Of a stretch of 64,000 nucleotides of DNA, positions 48,539-60,394 are shown piece by piece (within the stretch, counting starts at the first letter, position 1; each line of letters opens with the position of its first letter). A program made the position numbers and the translations under genes. The stretch spans positions 5,001-69,000 of the forward strand of contig JAHQIW010000263.1 in assembly GCA_019055375.1 (NCBI GenBank), in the 5' to 3' direction. Under the pieces are notes generated by a model that was given only the letters and a program-made list of their open reading frames with translations, searched no databases and had not been told where the DNA came from. The DNA comes from Parelaphostrongylus tenuis. Taxonomy: Eukaryota; Nematoda; Chromadorea; Rhabditida; Metastrongylidae.

Positions 48539-51500
48539 TTAACGATATTTCGAAGGCACAGATGTCTTCACACATGTCCCACGGCAACCACTGGACGTTG
48601 TTGTGATAGCAGATTCGCTTAGTTGTTGTAAAGTAGCCAAAATCTTCTTCCCAGACGAATATCTTAGTTTATAACGATTGAAAATTTTAGGTAAACTGAT
48701 GTTTCTCGAAAAATATATGCGATAAACGAGATTTGAAAACTCTCTAGTTCATATATGGTTTGCAAGAATGCAAATTATGTAGATCTAATTTGAACTTCAC
48801 GATATTCTCATTGACAATCTATAGTTCTCCGCACATAACTAGGAATGCGCTAATATAAGTATTAGATCCTGTCATAAGTATTGGAAGTAAAAATAAACAC
48901 CAAATTTATCATTCAAAAGTAATTAAAATTGCTTAATAAAACTATTGAAAGTCTACGCCATTAGCCTGAACAGATTCCAACCATCTCTCAGGCAACAAAT
49001 CAATACTGCGCTCATAGAATAATTCCTTATCTCTGGATTCAAAAAAGGATGTCAATCCTCGACGCAAATTACTGATGTCTCAGTTCCTGCTCAGGAAGTG
49101 CTCCAGCAACAGCAAGAGGTGACAATCAGACGCGGAGAAGTCGGGACTGTACGGCAACTTCCAGCCCAGTTCGGTCAACTCCTATTTGTCAATTTGGCGA
49201 CATACAGCCTTGCGCTCTCTTGAAGTAGAATGAAAATTGGGGCGACATCGACGTGACAGGGCCACGCTATTCGCCTAGACACAAATCCTTGAAAATTCGC
49301 ACGGTTGCTGTTCTCGAAGGCGGTCTGTGCATCGCCTCCTAAATCGACTAGTAAAGCATCAGATAGCGATAAAGGCTTTGTTGAGCAGCCATGATACGAC
49401 AAGTCTGGACAAATTAAAAAGCCCAGGAAATTCTACACAATGCAGTATTCAGTTGTTGTCTGGGAGATGGCAAAAATGTGTTCAGGCTGTTAGCGCACAA
49501 TTTAAATAGTGTTGTTAAGCAAATTTAAGTAGTTCTGGTTAATAAATTTGGTCTTTATTGCCCTACCAAACAAAAAACATGCTGTAAAAAAGACCTTGCC
49601 AAGCGGTGACGATTATGAGCGATTCGAGTTTCGAGTCGGTTGAGCCACGCTAGTCGTTTATCCAAATCAGGCAAATTCTTTCCATCTCTTAACAGATGTA
49701 AGACTCGCAATGTAGGAATAATAAAAAAGGAAGGTAAGGATTGTGCTAAGTTTCAATTTTGTGAGTATGAAGAGACCAATGTCTTTAAACAATCAGTTAC
49801 CTTCTGGCAAAAACACCTTCGCGGCAAATGTCGAGCATGCGCTGGACGACATAATTCCCGTACTGATGGAATAACATTATGTCCAAAGCATCCTTCTTGG
49901 TCTCTCTACAAAGAAATGAGATACTTGACATCTAAAGGAAACACTGAAGAGCTTACGGATGTGGTACGTATCCATCAAATATCTCGTCCATCATTTCCGC
50001 CAGCAAAACAGGAGGAGCAAATTCAAGCGCTTTCTCAATAACGTGAGATGCATACTTTTCTTGAGACAACGACAATATATTCTTCCTGAAAGTCAGTTGC
50101 AGAACTCCTTCGAAGTCAAAACACAACAAGGAAAATTTGGCCTGCATCATCACGACCACACAATACCAGTTATAACAAAAGTTCATATAACGAAATGCCT
50201 GAAATAAAACTTACAACAAACATTCTTCTATGAGCCTATCACGATAGTCCGCGAGAGCGCTAGACTTTATGACGTGCTGGATAACGTAATTTGCAAATTC
50301 GTTCGATGATAGTCTTTCACAGTTCGAAACCAGATGATCCATCAGTTTTTCAAGCATTGGTGCACGACACTTGTCGTATTTCTAGGATAAACATAGAAAG
50401 ACTCTGATGGAGATATACGTATCATTTTTAAACTTGTCTTGGTGCTTCACATAGTAATGAGAAGGTTCTTCTCCCTTATCCAGAAACAAATGAAAAACGA
50501 CCCCCTTCGCTGGACAAGAAATTTTCATAAGAGTGCTAATAATCATTCGAAAGCCTGATTCTTTAATTACTGAGCTACGTGCTCCTTTTTGCAAAAACCT
50601 TTTTATAACGCTGTAACATTCACAATTAAATTATGTTTTACACCAGTCGCTATCTTTTACTATTACTTCGATACGAAAAGCATATCAACGTTTAGAGTAA
50701 GTCTTGTAGTGTCGAGGTCACACGCTTTGAGTACAATTCCTTTCGAAGTGGAGAAAAATTCCTAACTGAATAGCAAAATTTGCACTCCCCATATGTAACA
50801 TGTCGGCGAACCGATGGATCGTCATGTTGAAATCGCGGGAAGCCCCCCGTCCATTTATAGGCCGAAAAACAAATGCCCGCTTCTGTCAACTGAATCTTAT
50901 TTTCCCTTTTGATTGATGAGAAATCTTTCCACGAAAGCACAGCATTGGAATCGCAGAAATTTACGTTATAGAATGTTTACTGAAAATCCCCATGAACAGT
51001 TCTGCCCTGTGAAATTAATGCGTGCGTGGAACACAAACCTTTTGTTTTGTTACAACGCTGAAAAAAGGCTTTTCTTCAGAAAACGGCCACACAGCACAAT
51101 AGTCTGAGACTTAACATTTCGAATGATTGCTGAAAGTAGAATGAAAAGTTTTTGTATAGGAAAGGGGTCGCTTGTTCATTTGTTCCCGGATAACCGAAAA
51201 GAACCGATGAAACAATGATACTGAAACGATATAACCATACTTCTCTATAGATTTAACATCTAATACTAACCGGTGTAAATAATACGAACCTAGAACGGGG
51301 ATCGAACTCTGATTACCCTTCCTGGGGGAGTATGCTAACCTACTACCTACCGCACTTACGGGGCTCGTGCTTTGTTATCACTCTTTCCGCGGTACAGGAT
51401 TTCGATCTTCCAGCAAGTTGGGTTTGATGCCGATATTGCTGACATGGTTAACCGTTGACGGCTGGCTGCTGACGGAATCGATAACTTATATCGCAGACAG

Positions 51501-54500
51501 ATAACAGAACAGGATCCCCACTAATCCAATAGGTTAGCACGCGACCTCCGGCAACATGGAATTTATGGGTGCAACTTAATATTACTGTTGAAATGCGGTT
51601 ACATAGAACTCATGATGATTACATATGGTCAGTTTGAGATGAAGAGTTAAAAAGCACACGTACTAGAACTCACCTTGGTGGTATCAGAAAGAACCTCAAT
51701 GATCAGCTGGATCACACGACAGCCATACTTATCTTCAGCGATGCGAAAGAGATCTTCAGTATTAAGAATGAAGTGCTCCACGATAAACAGCCAGTGTGAT
51801 AGGTCAAATGACGTCATTATCTGAAAACCTCGAAATTGCAGTGTACATTCGACTCCTTACAAAGCAACCAACTGATGTTGTTTTCAGAAATTTGTAAACA
51901 CTTTGAGCGTTTCCTCTGATTTGTATTTGCTAATGTTTTCAGATACAGTCGAAGATGCCTCCCTCCTTACCTTTTGATGTTTCTCATCTGTCTACATAGT
52001 TTTCCATCGTTGATTTTCGGTGTTTATAGATACCAGTAAGTGTTCGCCTTTTTGAACAAAGCAAACATAGATGCTCCAACATGCTCAATAAGGTCGAATT
52101 GAGATGTTTCGCATGCATTGCTATATACGGATACGAGCGAAAAGTATGGCGGGCACGTGAGATAAAGCCTTCGTCGTTGCTAGTTTATGCAATGATCCAC
52201 GAGTTATGTAGACCTTTCCCATGTCTTTTTACATTTCTATCTGTATAGAAAGAGCGCATGTAGCGGAGTGGTTAGAGGTGCCCTGCGTCGCACACGAGTC
52301 AATTGTTCGATCTCGCGCTCATGGCTCACCAAGCCATCCATCCCTCCGGGGTCGGTAAATTGGTAGCAGACAGATCTCACACTTGTCTGGGAGGATAAGC
52401 AGCACTGACTCGGTTCAGCGGGAGACCACCGCGAGTCATTGTAAAGGCCAGATATGCATTCAATCACCTCAAACGAAGTTAAAAATTGAAGTCGAATGCA
52501 TGGCGCATCCCTCAGGGATTGATCAACGCCGAGAACTTTATCCTTATCCTTTATCTGTATAGAAGCTAAAATGCACCGTAGTAGAATTCAGATAACGAGC
52601 ACGTCGTGAGAAGTCGGTTAAAGCTGTTCTGTGCATATTTCTCAGTGCAGAACAAACTCTAACCAAAAATATTCAAGATCGACAGATTCTTAACATCTAA
52701 ATACATATTGCTTTTAACGAGTTCTATTATTTTTAATACGATGTTTTTGATTATCTGAAGGAGGAAGTTTTTCTTTTCAACCACAAGGTGCCAAGATACT
52801 AAGAAAAGACCTGACGTTTTGTGTCACGGAAACAAACCACCTCTATGCCTTTGCGGTGCAACTAGCGGGCCTTTTTTTCTGCAGTTTTTTTTCTGTTTTT
52901 TTTTTCTCACAAATTCTATCTAGAATACTGAAGTAATTAATATTTAGTGTCCAATACCTAAATCCACTTTGCTGCTACATCTGACTGAAACCGAATTCGC
53001 CGTACTCGTGGCGAGCTGATATCAGCCCATGCCACTCATTCAATTCTTCGCTACTTTTCTGATTATTTGATATTTTCTGACTTTTACTTACCTTACAACT
53101 TCTTCCATACATCTCCCTCCCGCCCCGCTTTTCAAACACTGTGAACCTTTAGTGAGAAGAAAAAAAAAAGCAGGTCCAACCTCAGTGACGGCACTAACAT
53201 CGTCAGGTACACATCTACGTGTTACACGTCGATCGGCATTCTCAACATGGTAATTTTATGTGTAACGTTGATTCTGCACTTTCTTTCATACGACTTGTCT
53301 TCACAATTTGATGTGTGCATCTCAGTACACCTAGCTTTGAATCGTTTCCCCGGTTTCATTCCCTGCTTGAGGATTTTGTCTTCTTCACGCATGTCATGCA
53401 ACAGTGGTCGGGTGTCTTATTGCAATCTGGACGATAACAAAGCTGCGACGCTCCAAAAGGCGTTTACTGATCGATTGCCGGAGAGCGATGCGGAGTAATA
53501 ACCCCGTAGCAAGCATTACTAACCGCTCGACCACTGCCATCCCGAAAAGCTTGTGATATCCAAGAATTTCAGGCTGTCTTCGATCCAAGTACTAGCGAAA
53601 CCCAACGTTTCTTGACTGCCCATCGGACGGGATGTAGCGCTTTACCGTGGTATAAACCTTGAGCAAAATCACGAAGCGATTGAAAATGGAGAATGTAACT
53701 GGTTGATTCCCATGTGCTTCAACATCGCGAGCAATGGAAGTTTTCCGTTCACTCTCAAATTGCAAACTGGTAGACCTACAGAAGAAACCTCCTTCAGTCG
53801 CTCCAAGGCCAGGTACAACTTTCTCAAAATGTTGCTTTCATTGCAGACCTCAATCGGAACTTAAAATTCCGGTAAAAATATACTTTGAACTTGAAAATTT
53901 CGAAAACATGCTCGGCAACTCCAAATAAAAACAGCACATCGAGAAACACCACCGTAACTCAACCGACGGAATGTTCCCGGTTCAATCTCTTACTAATATG
54001 AAAATACAAGTATCTTCCTAAACTAGATCTACAGATCCTGTTTCTCATTTCAGTGAATGTATGTTCATTATCATCAAATAAGACTCTCGCGAACTGTTGA
54101 TCAATAGAAAAAATGCATCCAAATTTTAGACTGAAAGAGGCAGTCCTCACATCATTTTTCGTTTCGCTCATCTACGAAAAGAACAGACAGCCTAGATGGC
54201 GTCAAATACAAGTTAAAAATAAAATGCAAACCTTTTGCACGACGTGATTTGCGTTCTGATCGGTGCACAAGGCCACTAAGTTGCAGTTGTGTAGGTCACA
54301 CAGAAGTAGACTCTTCATTTCCTCGGGCAAGCACTGTGAAGTAAGGAAAATTTGAGCATGAAAACGAATACTAACCAAAGTGCTCTCATGATTATTCCAA
54401 TGATCCGAAAGCAGAGAAACTAAGCCAGTGATATTGACGACTGTCTAACCTCAACGACCTTATGATGACCTCTACACCGTAATCGTAGCTGTTGTACCAC

Positions 54501-56792
54501 TTACTCATTTATAGCCTATTGACAAATATCATAACAGCTCATAACTCTGACATCATTCTTGCCAAACCCTAACATCGCTGTTTCTCTTCTTGGTAGCCAA
54601 AAGACACAGCCCTACCCTCAAACCATTGAATCTGTATGGCCAAACTGACCATCTGCAAACTTCACAACACTTCTTTTATCAAGAAAAAGTCCAGTTCGTC
54701 GAAGGATGCTGGGATTTTTTCAAAACATTCCACAAGATGATAATTGTCGTTGCCAAACCTTTAGCGCCTCAATGCTGTGAACTTTTATATCCAGGATATT
54801 GCTGAAGCTCTCTTGAGCTGATTGACACTGAATACGTTGTCCTTGCTTAATAACACGATACAACAAACCTCCAGTACTTTCTGTATCACACGACATGAGT
54901 AGCGGTTTAGGCACATTGAATAGAGCTCTCGACCGAGGAGACGAGTTACGACCAATCTTTGCTCTTGTAGTGTAGCATGTTCAACAACGCACTGTATGAA
55001 GAAGTTGCCGAATACGTCGCCACAGAGTGCCTGAATCCATGTACGAATGTTGGTTAATGACTTCGCCTAACGTCTGAATATAGATTGAAACATTTACCTT
55101 GAACAAGTCATTTCGCTCGAACAACTGTTTCACAAGCATGTCCCTTTCCACTGCCCCCTCTCCAGGATAGTTTGTTTGTAGGAAGCTGAGCGTTTAAAAA
55201 TATAAATACCAAACACGACAAAACGAAAAGATTAAATGTAGCAAATTTTCAAAAGCTTTGACATTGTTTTCAACGAAAGAAGGACAATAACAGTCACTTT
55301 TTTGTTGAGTTGACAAAAACTGTTACGGACTTCTTCGTTCTTCTCGATTATTTTTCGAGAATTTAGGTTTTTGTTCTATTATTGTTCAGAGCAGCTTCTT
55401 GCTGTTTTTTGATATCTGACACTTACACACTTGTTTTAATATGGAATTGTCTCAATAACAAAACCGACTGTTGACGCTAGTCGAGTATCGTTTGGTTCTA
55501 AGTCCTCTGAGACTTTCTGCCGGATTAACCAAGCCTGGGGTGCCGGAACACTTAGGAAAACTGCAGTTGCTGATCGTTTCATTGAATTCAAGGCTGGAAG
55601 TGGAGATCTGACCCACAACCAACGAGCCGGTTACCCAGCACTTGAAGAATTCTTTGATTCAAAATAAACCTAGTTTAATCGCCGCTGAACTATGGAATTG
55701 CCGGAGAAGTGGGAGGAAGTCGAAGGAGAATATTTCGATTGATCACATGTTGTTTTTATTTGTTGAAAAAACCGGATAATGTTGAAAGTACGGCATAAAC
55801 TTGAACAAAAACGAAAAAGTCCGAAAGATTTCTTGCCAACCCAATCAGTGAGACAGCGCTGTGCAAATGGACAATGGAAGCTTATCTACTACTTTCCTCT
55901 TCCTGCCATCACGGTTTTTCCTCAAAGTCCAAAAATACTTCCTATATGCCTAACCCATTAGCAAAGCATTCACAGTCTCACTTAATAACTAACAACACCC
56001 TTATATGATTGGAATCAAAAGGCACGAAAGAACTCACGTGCAACCAATTTTATCTTTGGAAAACGCTTCAAGCAATCCATCTTCAAGAACCTTATGAAGC
56101 GGAACGATGATATGACCCTGTGCATCCATGACCCAACTAGGAAGTGAATAACGCTGGCCATTCTCCTCAACAGAAGTGTTCTCGTAACCGCCTGTCATAC
56201 TCTGTGTTGATTGTGAAGACGTCGCATTTGGAGAAATCGACGACTGAAGATTGGAAATAAGTGAAACTATAAATACTTAAATTGAATTTCTATCCTCTGC
56301 ATTTTGAGGCTCGCTGATGATTTACTTGCAAACCGTTTGATCAAATCTCGTTTCAAAAGAGAACCGTGAGGAGATAACGGTCCAGAAGAGCTTACTTTTC
56401 CTTCGAAATTATACGGAGCAATCAACGGCGCAATTGGCTGCGTATTACTACTCAACTGCCTCAGTGGTCTACGCACAATGTTCATTGATGAATATCTTTG
56501 TGGTGTATATCCAAGTGCTTGGGATTGAGGACCGTCTCCTAGATAAATGCTCAAAATTAGAATGTATGAAACTGCAAGTAACTTGAGAAATAATCAATAA
56601 CACACCTGATGGACTACTGAACTTTGAATTTGAAACGGATATGCTCGAATCGGCGAAATGAGTCGCTCCGGGATAGCATATGGGACTAACAAACGCCGTT
56701 CGGCATGTGAATCCGCTCCCAGTGTCGAGAACACGAGGTGGACACGTCCCGGAATATTGGCTCGACATATCCACAACTGGTTGAGACATCAT
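48539..56792 (-). CDS. puf-8: Pumilio/FBF RNA-binding protein, PUF-8-like, complete
   Basis: Twelve minus exons, all phases consistent: 56606-56792, 56396-56538, 56038-56243, 55098-55185, 54869-55030, 54232-54333, 51674-51820, 50215-50381, 49957-50085, 49801-49905, 49595-49687, 48539-48662; 550 codons. The first ~180 residues are Ser/Gln-rich and disordered. Then eight PUF repeats, recognition cores in order: GCTFLQ, GNFFIQ, SCRVIQ, NHVVQK, GCRVIQ, NYVIQH, SHVIEK, NYVVQR, closing with YSSGKKIL. IFDGYVPHPETKKDALDIML between repeats 7 and 8 is typical of the PUF-8/Pumilio branch, and the length is near that of PUF-8. PUF proteins bind UGUA-type sites in 3' UTRs and repress translation or stability, mainly in the germline. 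The ATG at 56792 follows ACTAG|TTTA, a possible trans-splice site. PUF-9 or another Pumilio-branch paralogue remains possible. Confidence 0.92.
48890..49330 (-). pseudogene. Mariner transposase remnant (C-terminal half)
   Basis: On the minus strand LQESARLYVAKLTN (an altered QDNARPHVA motif), a frameshift, then LTELGWKLPYSPDFSASDCH and, near the end, SRDKELFYERSIDLLPERW.ESVQANGVDF with a stop. These are the mariner D..PYSPDL..SD.HL block and the usual C-terminus. Several frame breaks. It lies in the last intron of the PUF gene, same strand. Confidence 0.75.
49331..49510 (+). pseudogene. Second mariner C-terminal remnant, opposite orientation
   Basis: The plus frame gives IQLLSGRWQKCVQAVSAQFK then stop, matching the mariner C-terminal pattern (LP.RW.KCV...G.YF). 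Upstream parts are out of frame. It abuts the minus-strand remnant at 48890-49330. Confidence 0.5.
50464..51205. mobile_element. MITE family A copy, 0.74 kb, in a PUF intron
   Basis: Left GGTTCTTCTCCCTTATCC, AACAAATGAAAAACGACC, ATAACGCTGTAACATTC; right end the reverse complement GGATAACCGAAAAGAACC. It lies between the exons at 50215-50381 and 51674-51820. Confidence 0.8.
51285..51480 (-). mobile_element. tRNA-derived SINE fragment
   Basis: The minus strand has a B box (AGAGTTCGATCCCCGTTC) and head-like GTAAGTGCGGTAGGTAGTAGG. The neighbouring CGTTGACGGCTGGCTGCTGAC recurs, inverted, at about 40917-40940. Confidence 0.5.
52250..52560 (+). mobile_element. tRNA-derived SINE, full head and body
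   Basis: Head GTAGCGGAGTGGTTAGAGGTG (A box region), TTGTTCGATCTCG (B box), body GGCCAGATATGCATTCAATC and TTGATCAACGCCGAGAAC. Same family as 7870-8115. In a PUF intron. Confidence 0.7.
53250..53545 (-). mobile_element. tRNA-derived SINE, minus orientation
   Basis: The minus-strand head GGCAGTGGTCGAGCGGTTAG at about 53522-53541, body GAGGATTTTGTCTTCTTC (plus) and ATGTCATGCAACAGTGGTC. Frames here are not genes. Confidence 0.65.
55400..55745 (+). pseudogene. Internally deleted mariner transposase
   Basis: The plus frame from about 55530 reads AWGAGTLRKTAVADRFIEFK AGSGDLTHNQRAGYPALEE, the mariner N-terminal helix-turn-helix (W..KF..G.....D..R.GRP pattern). After a stop at about 55665, ELPEKWEEVEGEYFD then stop is the mariner C-terminus. 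The whole catalytic region is absent, so this is a deletion derivative. It lies in the PUF intron between exons 55098-55185 and 56038-56243. Confidence 0.7.
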
Positions 56793-56814
56793 TAAACTAG
56801 TGTCGCCTTGTTAG

Positions 56815-56900
56815 CAATTGGCCAAGTGGTTGAGTGGTCAAGCCTCTGGTCCTGAAATGGTAGTATAATGATGTGACCTGGCACCCTGCATAGGTCGATG
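56815..56900 (+). mobile_element. tRNA-like fragment upstream of the PUF start
   Basis: GGCCAAGTGGTTGAGTGGTC resembles a tRNA D region. The T arm is poor (GCATAGGTCGATGAGGG). It lies 20 bases 5' of the PUF start codon and may be part of its promoter region. Confidence 0.35.
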
Positions 56901-57109
56901 AGGGTCGTAGTTTTAGGCGATTAATAACGAGATGTAGAAACGGATGTGACGCTCGATGCTGCGATCAGTGGAAAACAAAGGAATGACCGAAGGCCCATTC
57001 CACCACTGATTCTCTTTGCCAATTGTAGCAGCATAGGCGGGCATATCATCGATCGGATATGGTGATCGTCGTTCTACAATTTCTTTGATCCTACATGAAG
57101 GTGAAAAAC

Positions 57110-58990
57110 AGACTGTAGGTCAAAATAACTCGCCTAATCGAGACGAACGCATAGATCAAGCCGCAAAGCTTTGAAGTGGATTTTTTTATCTGATGTGTTT
57201 TGTCAATCACAAAAGGCTGATTTGTAGTCGTGAGTACGATCCAGACGTATAAAAATGCATGGACATCGATACTCCAACAAAATTACCTATTGATTCAAGC
57301 TATGTTGAAAACCAGGGTTTAGGCCACACCTATCTTTCAAATTAGGGTCACAAAGACGAACGCATAGTACACAACGAGGCCATGAAGTTTTGAATTGAAA
57401 TTTTCCTATACTCAGTGTACCTCCTGTCTTTCTTCAAATAATGAAGGGCCTATTTGTAGTCGTATGGACCGAATGTATGAGAATAGTATGCCCAAGTTTG
57501 GTTCGACACTACGATAGACTTGCCTACCATTACCACAAAGTGATGCTGAAAATCAGGATTTTGACAAGACCGTGTACCAAATTGCGGGTTACAAAGACGA
57601 GTATGTAGGACAGGAACGAGACCACTGAGCCTTGATTTGAAGTTTCTCCGGTATTTGGTTCACCTGGAGTGTTGTGTCAGTTATGAAGAGCTAGTCTGTG
57701 GCTGTTCGTGAGTATTGTCCAGACAGAAATAATACCGTCAAATTTAGTTCAATACAACGACAGACTTGCAAACGGGTACTACTAAGCTAAACTGAATGAA
57801 AATCATGATTAACACCAAAATGATTCGCAAAGTTGGGCGTTACAAAGACGAACAGATAGTATAGGAACGAGGCAATTAAGCATCGAATCAAATTTTTCTG
57901 GTATCTGGTGTGTTTTGCCAACCGTTTGCAGCGGTTCGTGAGTATGGTTCGGATGTATAAGAGTAATAATTGCTATCGGTACAAGCTAAGTTGAAAATCA
58001 TGGTTTAGACTGAAATGATCTGTCAAGCTGGGGCGACGAAGACTAGCACATAGTAAGGGACGAGGCCATCTAGCTCTGAGTACCTTGTGTATTTGGTCAA
58101 TTTCGAAGGGCTAGTTTGTAGTCGTTATGGAGTATAGTCCAGAGGTTTCAGATTAGTATGCTGAGGTCGGGTTCGATACTACAATGAAGTTGCTTACCGG
58201 TACTACTGCGCTTAAAGTCGAGCTTACGACCCAAATGATCTGCCGAATTGTGGGCTATAACTACGAACATATAGTACAGAAACGAGGTCATCAAGCCTTG
58301 AAGTGAAGTCTTTCCAAAACCTAGTGTACCTGATGAACTTTATGAATTGTAAAAGCCGACATGCAGTCGTGTGGTCCAGACATACAAGAATAGTACGACC
58401 AGATTTGACTCAATAATCCCACAAGGTTGCCTACGTGGAATATTAAGCTGAAAATTCAGGTCTAGACTAAAATTAGGTTCGATACTACGTCTACCGGTAC
58501 CATCAAGCTGAGAATCAGGCTCCTGACCAAAATGATCTGTCGAATTTGGTGTTGCAAAAACCAACACATAGTATGGGAACGAGGCCGTCGAGCTTTGTAC
58601 TGAAGTTTTTCGGTACTCACTATCTTTTGTCACTTACAAAGAGCCGATTGTGATCATTCCTAAGTCTGCTTCAGAGGTAAGTCGAGCTTGATACTACGAT
58701 AAAGCCGTCTACCGGTACCATCAAGTTGAAGATCACGCCTCTCACCAAAATGATCTGCCGAATTGAGAACTACAAAGACGAACACACAGTACAGGAAGTA
58801 GGCCATCGAACCACTAACTGAGGTCTTTTTTCTGGCACCTGATCTACCTGCTTCGTTATGTCAGTCACGAAGGGCCAGTTTGTCGCCGTTCGTGGTTCGT
58901 GAGTATGATCCAAACGTATAGACTACTACGGTCAAGTCGGGTTCCACACTACAACAATGCTACCACGGGTTCAAGAACCTCTGTACATGC
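57110..58990. repeat. Diverged tandem array, about eight units of ~0.2-0.3 kb
   Basis: Each unit has, in order, ACAAAGACGAAC.CATAGTA, GGAACGAGGCCATC, AGTT(T/C)TTC.GGTA.CTGGTGTACC, AAGGGCTAGTTTGTAGTCGT, GAGTATGGTCCAGACGTA, GGTTCGATACTACGATA and CAAGCTGAAAATCAGG. The ACGAAC anchor occurs near 57142, 57357, 57598, 57846, 58038, 58267, 58562 and 58776, so spacing varies from about 190 to 295. No open frame spans units. It ends before the SINE at 59281. Confidence 0.85.
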
Positions 58991-59280
58991 TTACACCAAA
59001 GTCCATAAAATACTTCCCTAAAAAAACCATGGTCGGCCGCACGTCACGCTGACGACGTCGGTAAGGAAAATTGTTACAGAAAAAAATAGTATTTTAAATA
59101 CTAATAGGCGGCTGGGGTCTCTGGCAATAAGCACTATCTCTGCAATACGATAGTCTCTAATTTCGGTAAACCCCCGGAAAAAAACGCCCCCGCAGACCAC
59201 CCACCATTCTACACTCCCATTAGAAGATAAAGGTTAGAGTGGAACCTTGTCACATATTGACTTGAACGTTTTTTTTTTTC

Positions 59281-59520
59281 ATAATTTCATGCAAACCATC
59301 TTTATACTCATTGTGGGGATCCTAGTGCTTCTATTTTATCGCGTTTGAGGAACTGGTCTTCTTCATGAACGTCGTAGAATACTGGTTGGACGGATCTCTC
59401 TAGGATCTTGAAGACAGCCAGGTTGCGGCGTTCCTTGGGATGTCCGTTGGTTGAACCCGCAACTGTAGAAGGACCAACCCGCACTGAGCATCGCTAACCA
59501 CTCAGCCACCGTCGATGGCT
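59281..59520 (-). mobile_element. tRNA-derived SINE, minus orientation
   Basis: GGGGATCCTAGTGCTTCTA and TCTTCATGAACGTCGTAGAA match other tails. The minus-strand head is near 59490-59515 (GACGGTGGCTGAGTGGTTAGCG) with TGCGGGTTCAACC as B box. Confidence 0.7.
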
Positions 59521-59819
59521 TATATCCACTAATTAACCCTATTACCGTATACATAAGAGTAATTTCCCTGACAAAGAGGCTACCGTACCTGTCTAATTTG
59601 ATCGATGAGCGACGAAATCGGAGGAGATACGGACAGACCGACGCGGGCGACCTCCGACGGACCGTACACGATGGCGAATGGGCGGTCTGGGCGTCACCGG
59701 CGTCGCCGACCGCGCCGCCCACGCCGCCAACCTGGCCTGAAGCGCGTAAAAGTTGGAATTTGAATCATCAGTGATAAATGGGCGGGGCCACACTCCATGA
59801 GGCCAATCTTAACATGACC

Positions 59820-60045
59820 CCCGCGGCGGCGGATATGGTGGTGGCGGGTGCCGCGGCAGCGAGTATGGTGCGGGTGCCGCGGCGGCGAGTATGGTGCGGG
59901 TGCCGCGGCGGCGAGTATGGTGCGGGTACCGCAACGTGGTGCGGGTACCGCACGTGGTGCGGGTACCGCAACGTGGTGCGGGTACCGCAACGTGGTGCGG
60001 TACCGCAACGTGGTGCGGGTACCGCAACGTGGTGCGTTTCAGCCG
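59820..60045. repeat. GC-rich minisatellite with two unit lengths (26 bp then 19 bp)
   Basis: Three units of GCGGCGAGTATGGTGCGGGT plus GCCGCG (26 bp), then about six units of ACGTGGTGCGGGTACCGCA (19 bp, some shortened). The second unit is a derivative of the first lacking the GCGGCGAGT part. All frames on both strands stay open because the unit has no stop, so the 66-115 codon frames here are artefacts. Confidence 0.92.
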
Positions 60046-60142
60046 AGTCGCGTGCGTTGCTCTCCCTCCAGCTAGGGTGACGTCGGCACTGCTGCTGGTG
60101 CTGCAACCGCACCACTAATGAACTACAGAAAGAGATGGAGGC

Positions 60143-60240
60143 AGAGCGGTGGACGCGGTGGTGTAGCGGTGGCTCGCGCTTCCGCTAGGGATGAAACGCG
60201 GGTTCAACTCCCAACTGGGGTCGAATGTTGTACATATCAC
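60143..60240 (+). mobile_element. tRNA-derived SINE head
   Basis: GACGCGGTGGTGTAGCGGTG then ACGCGGGTTCAACTCCCAA (B box) and TTGTACATATCACTTGGCAT. The same tail phrase (TATATCACTCAGCATTC) follows the fragment at 43150. Confidence 0.65.
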
Positions 60241-60394
60241 TTGGCATCCCCAGAGAAGAAGTAGACGATCTAAAACACACTTAATCTGATTTGACCTACT
60301 GACTTATTCTGACATGACTTATTCTTCGTGATTACAGACTTCGATTGTTCTCGGGTAGCTCTTGAATGATCTCATCACCCTGTACTACAGTGAA

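Noticed and set aside
49640..50041. 133-codon plus-strand frame
   Set aside because: It lies antisense to three PUF exons (49595-49687, 49801-49905, 49957-50085), whose minus-strand frames and splice sites are clearly real.
57110..58990. CRISPR-like array
   Set aside because: Units are long, diverged and unevenly spaced without constant short repeats and unique spacers, in a eukaryotic setting.
59694..60118. Several overlapping 72-115 codon frames on both strands
   Set aside because: Translated minisatellite units without stop codons; repeat composition, not protein.
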